6,014 nucleotides of DNA from an uncultured Eubacteriales bacterium (GCA_934454005.1 CAKSGI010000121.1:1-6014), one strand, 5' to 3'; numbered from the stretch's first letter, positions 1 to 5,063 are shown. Program-made: numbers and translations. The notes: generated by a model not told the origin, from the letters alone.

Positions 1-177
1 GCGCAGATTATGTTCTATTAATTTGTTTCTTGCGTCCATATCTCCATTTTTATATAAATCTAGGTATTTTTTTTCATCCTTCGCGGATAATGGTTTAGGA
101 AAAGAGCCAGCCCCTGTAACATGGAGAATAAAAAATAGGACATCTTTTATCAAAAAATCGAAAATAAAATTTATCAC
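1..177 (-). CDS. sigK: RNA polymerase sporulation sigma factor SigK, N-terminal part (runs off window)
   Basis: Late mother-cell sigma factor of sporulation. The 59 visible codons encode a hydrophobic leader of about 20 residues (start MINFIFDFLIKDVLFFI) and then GSFPKPLSAKDEKKYLDLY, GDMDARNKLIEHNLR. That is the canonical start of SigK/SigE-type factors (PxPLS..EEKKYLxL...GDxxARNxLIEHNLR, the entry to region 2). From family knowledge, a hydrophobic start before this block matches the pro-sequence of B. subtilis pro-sigma-K, which is removed by SpoIVFB; whether it is cleaved here is inference. The start is GTG at 177-175, with GGAGG at 188-184 six bases upstream. The ATG overlapping it at 179-177 is followed at once by TGA, so it cannot be the start. 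The gene is divergent from the bacteriocin operon. The rest lies outside the window, so interruption by a skin-like element cannot be judged. SigE is the closest alternative, but the leader and motif spacing favour SigK. Confidence 0.88.
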   Translation of the reverse strand, partial: MINFIFDFLIKDVLFFILHVTGAGSFPKPLSAKDEKKYLDLYKNGDMDARNKLIEHNLR

Positions 178-183
178 ATTGAC

Positions 184-191
184 CCTCCTTT
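184..191 (-). promoter_or_regulatory. Ribosome binding site of sigK
   Basis: The minus strand reads AAAGGAGG, then six bases (GTCAAT), then GTG. This strong site decides the GTG start of the sigK gene. The sequence further upstream on the minus strand (about 200-260) is rich in TATA-like words. I could not assign a sigma-E or sigma-A promoter there with confidence. Confidence 0.85.
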
Positions 192-356
192 AGCTATATA
201 ACATAATTATATATATGCTAATAAAGAGTTATATGTGCAAGTACAACAAACAAAACTTTAATAATGTTGATATACAAAATAAAATGAAATATTTAAGTAT
301 TTAAGCTCGATACATTAAATTAATTTATGTTTGTTTAAATATTTTCTTAACCACTC

Positions 357-399
357 TCACCTTGTATTATCCAAATATTGGTAATTCTCGGTGATTTTT
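357..399 (+). terminator. Terminator-like hairpin with T-run upstream of the bacteriocin gene
   Basis: The outer stem TCACC (357-361) pairs with GGTGA (390-394). A 4-by-4 internal loop follows, then an inner stem of ATTA(T)CCAA (366-374, one bulged T) with TTGGTAAT (378-385) closing a 3-base loop. Five T's follow at 395-399. The shape fits an intrinsic terminator or attenuator reading rightwards, but no plus-strand gene precedes it in the window. It could be a relic, the end of a small RNA, or a leader element. The stem is only moderately stable. Confidence 0.35.
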
Positions 400-443
400 A
401 TATAAATATTAAACATAGTTAATAATAGTTCTGTTATTTTGCG

Positions 444-464
444 AATAGACTTTTTCTGTCTATT
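444..464. repeat. Perfect 7-bp inverted repeat in the bacteriocin control region
   Basis: AATAGAC (444-450) and GTCTATT (458-464) are perfect inverted arms around a 7-base pyrimidine spacer, TTTTTCT. The repeat overlaps the -35 and spacer of candidate promoter P2. It could be an operator for a dimeric regulator. As an RNA hairpin it would be weak. Confidence 0.5.
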
Positions 465-474
465 TTATTATAGT
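446..474 (+). promoter_or_regulatory. Candidate upstream sigma-A promoter (P2) for the bacteriocin operon
   Basis: TAGACT (446-451) and TATAGT (469-474) are separated by exactly 17 bases and match the vegetative consensus at 4/6 and 5/6. A transcript would start near 481, at the beginning of the 20-base palindrome. The -35 and spacer coincide with the inverted repeat at 444-464, which would allow regulation there. P2 and P1 are alternatives, and both may be used. Confidence 0.4.
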
Positions 475-480
475 AAAGAA

Positions 481-500
481 TGTAACTTACGTAATTTACA
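481..500. promoter_or_regulatory. Near-perfect 20-bp palindrome (probable operator)
   Basis: TGTAACTTAC followed by GTAATTTACA pairs at 9 of 10 positions around the centre between 490 and 491; only 486/495 fails. The right end contains TTTACA, the -35 box of candidate promoter P1, and the left end sits at the expected start site of P2. A protein bound here would block P1. This is a classic placement for a dimeric repressor. The regulator is not in the window. Confidence 0.55.
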
Positions 501-523
501 ATTAAATTTTACTTGCCTATACA
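495..523 (+). promoter_or_regulatory. Candidate sigma-A promoter (P1) for the bacteriocin operon
   Basis: TTTACA (495-500, 5/6 to TTGACA) and TATACA (518-523, 4/6 to TATAAT) are 17 bases apart. The predicted start near 530 leaves a leader of about 30 bases before the ATG. The -35 lies inside the 20-base palindrome, and the -10 lies within the inverted repeat 514-543. The -10 lacks the conserved final T, so this is a candidate only. Confidence 0.45.
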
Positions 524-543
524 TATGTGATAAGAGATAGGCA
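514..543. repeat. Inverted repeat over the -10 and leader, touching the bacteriocin RBS
   Basis: TGCCTAT (514-520) and ATAGGCA (537-543) are perfect 7-base arms 16 bases apart. The left arm overlaps the -10 of P1 and the right arm ends two bases before the AAAGGAG ribosome binding site (545-551). The spacer contains the small palindrome ACATATGT (521-528). If transcription begins at P1 only the right arm is in the RNA, which favours a DNA operator. If it begins at P2, an RNA hairpin next to the ribosome site is possible. Confidence 0.45.
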
Positions 544-560
544 GAAAGGAGAGTATATTT

Positions 561-845
561 ATGAAAAAGAGATTATTAAGTGTAGGTTTAGCGTTTATTC
601 TTGCAATTTCTTTAGCTATTCCAGTATTTGCTGAAACCGTCTACTATAATGGTAATGCAATACATTGGGATCATGGTGTGACTCCTTGGAGAATTTGCTA
701 TTCAAAGGTAATGTCTGGTGAATATGAGCATTCAACTGCAGCAAATGAAACTTTCTCTGGTTGGCAATACCCCGGTGTACTTGCAGAAGCTAAGCAATTT
801 GTCGGGTTTGGTCGCGCATATGCATATTGGAATTGCAGAGGATAA
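561..845 (+). CDS. Lactococcin 972-family bacteriocin precursor
   Basis: A secreted antimicrobial peptide precursor of 94 residues. Residues 1-24 form a Sec signal peptide: MKKR, a hydrophobic core, then PVFA before the predicted cut, leaving a 70-residue mature peptide. Lactococcin 972-like marks are the W-x-HG block (W36, H38, G39), YS at 47-48, EHST at 56-59, and an aromatic Gly/Ala-rich end (GRAYAYWNC). Known lactococcin 972 is Sec-exported and blocks septum formation by binding lipid II; sharing that target here is inference. Unlike lactococcin 972, the mature part has two cysteines (C46, C92) that could form a disulfide. The ATG has AAAGGAG nine bases upstream. It is the first gene of an operon with a DUF1430-type membrane protein and an ABC ATPase, the usual company of this family. 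The family call rests on this context as much as on sequence, because such peptides are divergent. Confidence 0.82.
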   Translation: MKKRLLSVGLAFILAISLAIPVFAETVYYNGNAIHWDHGVTPWRICYSKVMSGEYEHSTAANETFSGWQYPGVLAEAKQFVGFGRAYAYWNCRG

Positions 846-854
846 ATAATTTTT

Positions 855-859
855 GGAGG
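855..859 (+). promoter_or_regulatory. Ribosome binding site deciding the GTG start of the membrane protein
   Basis: GGAGG at 855-859 lies eight bases before GTG at 868. The longer in-frame start, TTG at 853, would overlap this site and has no site of its own, so GTG868 is preferred. Confidence 0.8.
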
Positions 860-867
860 CTACAACA

Positions 868-3084
868 GTGAATAAAAAATCATTTGTTGGTGCTTCGCGT
901 TATATTATAAGTGCATTGATAGCAATGCAGGGTTTGCTAATACTTCTGTTTGCTGTCAATGCACTCAATAATGCATACATGCACCAATGGGAACAATACG
1001 GAAATCAAAGTGGCGCACTAAATATATATTTTAATGAAGACTTTACAAATTCAAAAGATATCGAAGAATATCTATATAAGGAAGCAATCAATAATAATCT
1101 ATTTATTATACGAAAAGATTTATATTTTAGTAATGGAAATCCTTCTGGATTTAAATTTGGAATCTATGGCAACGCTGATAATAACAATGTATCTTATTCA
1201 TTTTACGGAAAAGAAATATTAAGCAAAGAAATGCTAAATGAGCTTCAAATGTCTAATAATGAATATGCAACCATAGGCGTAGACTCGGGAAGTGTACATT
1301 CATTATATGATATTCCAACATTTAGATTCGGTGGCAATGTTGTTATCAAGAAGCTTTCAACACTTATAAAAGAAAGTGGAACTTTGCAAGGAAAATACAT
1401 AATCCTTGGTGCAGATAACAATTTAAAAAATGACATATTAACCAACTTATCCGCATTAACAAATTCACCAGAAGATAGATTGACAACAGCTTCACAGGGA
1501 GAACATTTTGACAATAGTTTTATAAATAATATATTAACTGTATTGCTAATCGTTCTAATACTATTAAATACTGTATTTTTCCTGATGATCGTAATTAGAA
1601 ATATAAATAAATGGGGAAAATTAGCATTGATGGGATGGTCACGAACTGCATATTGCTATGAAGTATTCGGGCGTTTTATTTGGATTGCGATTGCCTTATT
1701 GTTACCGTTATCAATAATTGGGGTAATTGCTTCAGGTTGGAATGAATCCTATTTCAAAATGCTTTTTGGTCAATTTTTCTTGTATAGTGTATTTAATCTC
1801 ATAATAACATCTCTCGAAATAGCTATTGCTTCTTTGGTAGTTTTTTCAATCTCTCCTATTAACGCGATAAAAGACAGATTCCCAAAGCATATATTGTATG
1901 CATTCGGAATAATAGGGTATATAGCCATGAGTACTGCCATAATTTTCTGCAGTTCTTATATTGATGAACCAATTGGTAATATTAAAGATAACATACAAAT
2001 ATCTAAATCTTGGAATAAAGTTTCAGAATATCAGATATTTAAAAAGATTTCTGCTGGTAATGATGAAAGTTCGTTCGCGGGTAAATCAAACGCTTTAGAC
2101 CAAAGGATATTTGACTGGTATAACGAAATTCACAACAATAGTGATGTATTATTAATTAAAACCCGTTTCGAGGACAGAAATCTTCTTGATCTATGGCGTT
2201 CAAATAGAGTATATTCAAACATTCCTTCAGAACCATTTTGGTACTTTGTAGCATCTAAAAGCTATCTTGACACAATAAATATTAAACTCTCTGATGAAAT
2301 TTATCAACAAGCTGAAGAAGGAGTACGAACATATTTGATTCCTTCAAATATGGACGATAATTGCAAAAAAAATATAGAAAAATATTTTGAAGAATCGTCA
2401 GTAAAAGGTATTAGAGATAGTGACATTCAAACAACATTTAACAAAAATAAAGAATTTAAATTTGTAGAATACACTGCTGATAGTCCTTTCTTCACATGGA
2501 CTACTGATCCTGAAAAAGAACTGTATACAAATAACCCGATTATATACTTATGTACTCCTCAAAATATGACATATTTTGAATCGGAGGGACTTAAAACAAC
2601 TGGTCTTAATGGATGTATCAAATTCCGGAATTCAGAGGCAGCAAAGAAATATTTAAGCACTGAAATTATGTCAAAATATAACCTTGTTGATAATAATTTG
2701 GTTTTTTCCGATGTAAACGATTATATTGATGGACTCCAAAAGGAACTTATTACCGCAATTTTCTGGCTTGGTATGTCTGCAATAATTTTATCAATTATCC
2801 TTATAGGAATACTGATTTCCATAGCGACTGTGTTTAGAATATCGAATCAAAATAGACTCAATGTAGAAAAATTTATGGGGTTTAGTTTTATTAAAATGTA
2901 TCAAAAACCATTAGCATTACTTGTTTCTGCTATCATTATCGAATCGATAGTTATGATTGCCGTAAAGTCTAAATTTGGTTTGCTAATAAACTCCGCATTG
3001 TCCGTGGTACAGCTTATAATATTTTTTGCTTACATGTCACGGAATGAAATTAAAAATATATTGAAAAATTTCAAGGGGTGGTAA
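868..3084 (+). CDS. Bacteriocin-associated integral membrane protein (DUF1430-type, putative immunity/ABC permease)
   Basis: A membrane protein of 738 residues, taken from GTG868. Hydrophobic helices lie at about 12-34, 218-245, 268-290, 302-330, 342-362, 628-657, 681-699 and 703-723. The protein is therefore two similar halves, each built as one helix, a large extracytoplasmic domain (about 35-217 and 363-627) and three helices. Behind the second helix of each half is a basic cytoplasmic stretch with a short MG motif (KLALMGWS near 251-258, EKFMGFS near 667-673). This resembles the coupling region of FtsX/MacB-type permeases, which meets the ATPase. Length, layout and position between a lactococcin 972-type peptide and an ATPase fit the bacteriocin-associated putative immunity family. 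Its role is inferred: moving the peptide away from the membrane, or sensing it, to protect the producer. A part in export is less likely because the peptide has a Sec signal. It starts 22 bases after the peptide gene and ends three bases before the ATPase gene. Confidence 0.82.
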   Translation: MNKKSFVGASRYIISALIAMQGLLILLFAVNALNNAYMHQWEQYGNQSGALNIYFNEDFTNSKDIEEYLYKEAINNNLFIIRKDLYFSNGNPSGFKFGIYGNADNNNVSYSFYGKEILSKEMLNELQMSNNEYATIGVDSGSVHSLYDIPTFRFGGNVVIKKLSTLIKESGTLQGKYIILGADNNLKNDILTNLSALTNSPEDRLTTASQGEHFDNSFINNILTVLLIVLILLNTVFFLMIVIRNINKWGKLALMGWSRTAYCYEVFGRFIWIAIALLLPLSIIGVIASGWNESYFKMLFGQFFLYSVFNLIITSLEIAIASLVVFSISPINAIKDRFPKHILYAFGIIGYIAMSTAIIFCSSYIDEPIGNIKDNIQISKSWNKVSEYQIFKKISAGNDESSFAGKSNALDQRIFDWYNEIHNNSDVLLIKTRFEDRNLLDLWRSNRVYSNIPSEPFWYFVASKSYLDTINIKLSDEIYQQAEEGVRTYLIPSNMDDNCKKNIEKYFEESSVKGIRDSDIQTTFNKNKEFKFVEYTADSPFFTWTTDPEKELYTNNPIIYLCTPQNMTYFESEGLKTTGLNGCIKFRNSEAAKKYLSTEIMSKYNLVDNNLVFSDVNDYIDGLQKELITAIFWLGMSAIILSIILIGILISIATVFRISNQNRLNVEKFMGFSFIKMYQKPLALLVSAIIIESIVMIAVKSKFGLLINSALSVVQLIIFFAYMSRNEIKNILKNFKGW

Positions 3085-3087
3085 CTA

Positions 3088-3747
3088 ATGGTAAAAGAGG
3101 TAGAAATACATAATCTCTCAAAACAGTTTGGGAAAAGGGTTATATTTAGCAATGTAAATTTGGATATTAATAAAGGTGATTTTGTTGCAATTACAGGTGC
3201 TAGTGGATGCGGAAAATCAACACTACTTAACATGATCGGTCTAATGGAGGAATTCAATTCTGGTTCAATAAAAATTGAAGGCAAATGTTTGCCTAAAATA
3301 AAATCTAAATACGCTACAAAGTTACGCCGAGAGAAAATCAATTATCTTTTTCAGTCTTACGGGTTAATAAATGATCTTACTGTTTTACAAAATCTTTTAT
3401 TGTCGATGAACTATGTTAAGATGTCAAAAAAAGAAAAAGTCAAAAAAATCTCAGAAGTACTTGAACGGGTTGGTCTTTTAAACCTTATTAATGAAAAAGT
3501 AAACACTTTATCCGGCGGTGAACAGCAACGAAGTGCTGTCGCTCGCGCTATTGTCAAACCCGGTAATTTGATTCTAGCCGATGAACCAACGGGTGCATTA
3601 GATGCAAAAAATGCAGAAATTACAATGAAACTGTTAATAGATCTGAATTCTGAAGGAAAAACTATTTTATTAGTAACTCATGATTTAAATATAGCTAAAA
3701 TGTGTAGTAAAGTTATCAAAATAGCTAACCATTCCGTTATTGTATAG
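3088..3747 (+). CDS. ABC transporter ATP-binding protein, lactococcin 972 group
   Basis: A cytoplasmic ATPase of 219 residues that should pair with the membrane protein encoded just upstream. All nucleotide-binding elements are intact: Walker A GASGCGKST (37-45), Q-loop Q89 in LFQSYGL, signature LSGGEQQR (141-148), Walker B LILADEP with catalytic E166, D-loop TGALD (168-172) and switch H198 in LVTHD. The sequence is of the MacB/LolD/FtsE-like class used with FtsX-fold permeases, and the length matches the family. The ATG lies three bases after the stop of the membrane protein gene; its ribosome site, AAGGGGTGG (3073-3081), overlaps the end of that gene, so translation is probably coupled. The reading frame continues open for 38 codons beyond the TAG stop, which is noted under findings. 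No second permease is present, so the complex probably contains the eight-helix protein with an ATPase dimer. Confidence 0.95.
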   Translation: MVKEVEIHNLSKQFGKRVIFSNVNLDINKGDFVAITGASGCGKSTLLNMIGLMEEFNSGSIKIEGKCLPKIKSKYATKLRREKINYLFQSYGLINDLTVLQNLLLSMNYVKMSKKEKVKKISEVLERVGLLNLINEKVNTLSGGEQQRSAVARAIVKPGNLILADEPTGALDAKNAEITMKLLIDLNSEGKTILLVTHDLNIAKMCSKVIKIANHSVIV

Positions 3748-3882
3748 AAATTCATTGATTTTGGAATAATATCAAGTGTAACAAAAATAAATATACCAGA
3801 AAATCGTACATGCGATAAATTCTTCAATTTAAGTTTAGATATCCGTTGGTGCTACAGAACATAATATTAATTACAAAAAACT

Positions 3883-3908
3883 AAAGCTCGCTTACAGCGG
3901 GCTTTTTT
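3883..3908 (+). terminator. Bidirectional intrinsic terminator after the bacteriocin operon
   Basis: AAAGCTCGCT (3883-3892) pairs over 10 bases, with one T-G wobble, with AGCGGGCTTT (3896-3905). The loop is three bases (TAC) and a T-run follows to 3908. On the other strand the A-run at 3875-3880 provides a T-run after the same stem, so it can also stop leftward transcription. It lies about 135 bases after the ATPase stop. Confidence 0.88.
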
Positions 3909-4111
3909 GCACCTGAATATAAAAAGTGAATAATGCTTTTTTTAGTAAGAAAAAAACAAGAAGCCATACTTGACCTCCAATTTGCTAAATTGGCGGTAAT
4001 GATTCTACCATAAGCCCAACTTATTATTTTTTGATATGCCACATTCACCATTTATTTTTGATATACTCTTTTTGTCTCCTCTTGCATACTAGCGTCACCA
4101 TACAGTTGTGA
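3909..4111. other. Gene-free stretch with one strong dyad
   Basis: I find no convincing gene here. The main structure is a dyad at 3973-3997: ACC-T-CCAATTT, a GCT loop, then AAATTGG-C-GGT, which is 10 paired positions with one mismatch. Its left arm, read on the minus strand, contains GGAGGT six bases before an ATG at 3967. That opens a 28-codon frame that runs into the terminator (3881); I do not call it a gene. Confidence 0.5.
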
Positions 4112-4337
4112 TTAATATTCCTGATGTGCAATTTCTTGGACTTCATCCATTAACTCAATTTCCCTTTGTAATATCTGATGCAACTGAACTGAATCACCAT
4201 CACTTGTTTCATGTTGTACTCCACAATTTTGCGCTTAGATAATTTCTCCTCTCTCCCAGTTTCGCGTACACTTTCTGATACTCCCCAGGCATGAATTTAA
4301 GCATACTTTGGAAGATTTTGTGGTCGTTATCCTCGTT
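4112..4337 (-). pseudogene. Possible remnant of a broken coding sequence
   Basis: Two overlapping minus-strand segments look protein-like but lie in different frames. The first (4337-4209) has 42 codons starting NEDNDHKIFQSMLKFMPGEY, then QKVYAKLGERR, after an in-frame TAG at 4340-4338. The second (4231-4112) has 39 codons ending in a charged, possibly helical stretch, LHQILQREIELMDEVQEIA, before a TAA. A third frame between them reads REEKLSKRKIVEYNMKQ and could bridge the two, so one or two frameshifts could join them into a single C-terminal domain. I do not recognise the family. The segments are short and the region is AT-rich, so chance is a real alternative. Confidence 0.28.
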
Positions 4338-4394
4338 CTATTGATGATAAGTATATGGAATTCGAAAATTGCAACACGAGAAATAAATTTAAAT

Positions 4395-4433
4395 AAAAAA
4401 TTAGCCTCGAACGCTAAACGCATCTCGAAGCTA
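4395..4433 (-). terminator. Intrinsic terminator of tRNA-Arg
   Basis: Read on the minus strand, TAGCTTCGAG (4433-4424) pairs with TTCGAGGCTA (4411-4402) over 10 positions, including two G-T wobbles, around a 12-base loop. It is followed by ATTTTTT (4401-4395). It begins five bases after the CCA end of the tRNA gene. Confidence 0.78.
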
Positions 4434-4438
4434 TTGTT

Positions 4439-4515
4439 TGGCGCGCCAGGAGGGACTCGAACCCCCGACCTTTTGGTTCGTAGCCAAACACTCTATCCAG
4501 CTGAGCTACTGGCGC
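4439..4515 (-). tRNA. tRNA-Arg (anticodon ACG)
   Basis: A complete 77-base cloverleaf on the minus strand. The acceptor GCGCCAG pairs with CTGGCGC, followed by discriminator G and an encoded CCA (4441-4439). The D-arm has AGCTCAGCTGGATAGAG, and the anticodon stem TTTGG/CCAAA holds the loop CTACGAA with anticodon ACG. The T-arm loop is GTTCGAGTC. ACG is normally edited to ICG and reads CGU, CGC and CGA. The gene is transcribed alone, with its own promoter and terminator. Confidence 0.97.
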
Positions 4516-4531
4516 AATTACTATGTATAAT

Positions 4532-4560
4532 ATACTACCACATATATTCATAAAAATCAA
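4532..4560 (-). promoter_or_regulatory. Candidate promoter of tRNA-Arg
   Basis: On the minus strand TTGATT (4560-4555) lies 17 bases before TAGTAT (4537-4532), which is preceded by TGG, an extended -10. The predicted start is about ten bases before the mature tRNA end at 4515. Confidence 0.55.
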
Positions 4561-5000
4561 TAGAAATTTCTCAAAATTACGAAATTACAATAAAAATGAA
4601 AAGCTCACAAATGCAAAACGCATATTGAGGTTCATGACTGGCACAAATAGTTATAAGTGGCCCGAAAGTTCAAAGCACAAGCAAAACAGAAAATGATTTA
4701 TTTTTAGCTCTGAACATAACTTACCCCCGGAAACACTCTGGTACGGATAGAGAATTATAAGTGACAAAAACAAATTCAGTAATAATGTAGTTTCAGGCCA
4801 ACTACAATGTTTATAAGGAAGGTCAGTCTAAAAACTTCGATATTTTATTACATTGTTATATTGTATTTAGAATTATCCAGCAAAGTTATAGCATTGCTAA
4901 TTGTTATAACTAAGCAAAGAATCTGAGTGATTTTAGTAATATAAATGTTTTGTAGATTTTAAATATAAAACGTAAAATTTAGCTATGTATATGTATCTAA
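4561..5000. other. Gene-free AT-rich region upstream of the lectin gene
   Basis: I see no plausible coding sequence on either strand. Two dyads stand out. TGTAGTT (4786-4792) and AACTACA (4800-4806) are perfect arms around a 7-base spacer. AGTTATAGCA (4884-4893) and TGTTATAACT (4902-4911) form a 10-base stem with one G-T wobble and an 8-base loop. Neither is followed by a T-run, so neither is a standard terminator. They may be regulatory sites or remnants of mobile DNA. Confidence 0.5.
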
Positions 5001-5030
5001 TTGGTAGAATTTAGTAAAATATGGTAAAAT
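5001..5030 (+). promoter_or_regulatory. Candidate upstream promoter of the lectin gene, with phased heptamers
   Basis: TTGGTA (5001-5006) and TAAAAT (5025-5030) are 18 bases apart, and the second is preceded by TGG, an extended -10 element. The stretch is also built of three direct heptamers GTARAAT at 5004, 5014 and 5024, one per 10 bases. Initiation near 5037 would give a leader of about 48 bases. Confidence 0.4.
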
Positions 5031-5034
5031 TTAA

Positions 5035-5063
5035 TTGATTATTAATTTTTGATAATGTATACT
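5035..5063 (+). promoter_or_regulatory. Candidate proximal promoter of the lectin gene
   Basis: TTGATT (5035-5040) and TATACT (5058-5063) are exactly 17 bases apart and match the sigma-A consensus at 4/6 and 5/6. The start would be near 5070, almost at the ribosome binding site, giving an unusually short leader of about 15 bases. The promoter at 5001-5030 is the alternative. Confidence 0.45.

Larger units (their letters stand above)
178..443. other. AT-rich divergent intergenic region, left part
   Basis: This is the first part of the 383-base gap between the divergent sigK and bacteriocin genes. I see no coding sequence on either strand. It contains the sigK ribosome binding site, runs of alternating A/T (about 195-225), a 12-base AT-only palindrome (316-327) that may be chance, and the T-tailed hairpin listed separately at 357-399. 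The sigK promoter should lie in the part nearest 178-260. Confidence 0.6.

Noticed and set aside
195..330. AT-only palindromes such as TAAATTAATTTA (316-327)
   Set aside because: They are expected by chance in DNA this AT-rich and have no associated box or gene.
585..680. Classing the peptide as a pediocin-like (class IIa) bacteriocin from its YYNGN motif
   Set aside because: The order differs from YYGNGV, the paired cysteines of that class are absent, and it carries a Sec signal and lactococcin 972-type neighbours.
853..867. TTG at 853 as the start of the membrane protein
   Set aside because: It overlaps the GGAGG site that serves GTG868 and has no ribosome site of its own.
1034..1222. A 62-codon plus-strand frame inside the membrane protein gene
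   Set aside because: It lies wholly within the membrane protein gene in another frame, has no ribosome site, and its composition is an AT-rich by-product.
1245..1514. An 89-codon minus-strand frame opposite the membrane protein gene
   Set aside because: Antisense shadow of a well-supported gene with no start signals.
3030..3341. A 103-codon minus-strand frame across the permease/ATPase junction
   Set aside because: It is antisense to the conserved Walker A region of the ATPase and has no independent support.
4235..4423. A 62-codon minus-strand frame
   Set aside because: It starts inside the tRNA-Arg terminator stem and shows low-complexity content. The better protein-like signals in this area lie in the other two frames.
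4308..4553. An 81-codon plus-strand frame containing GAPGGTRTPDLLVRSQTLYP
   Set aside because: The protein-like part is the antisense translation of tRNA-Arg (4439-4515). This is a well-known spurious entry type in protein databases, and the frame has no ribosome site.
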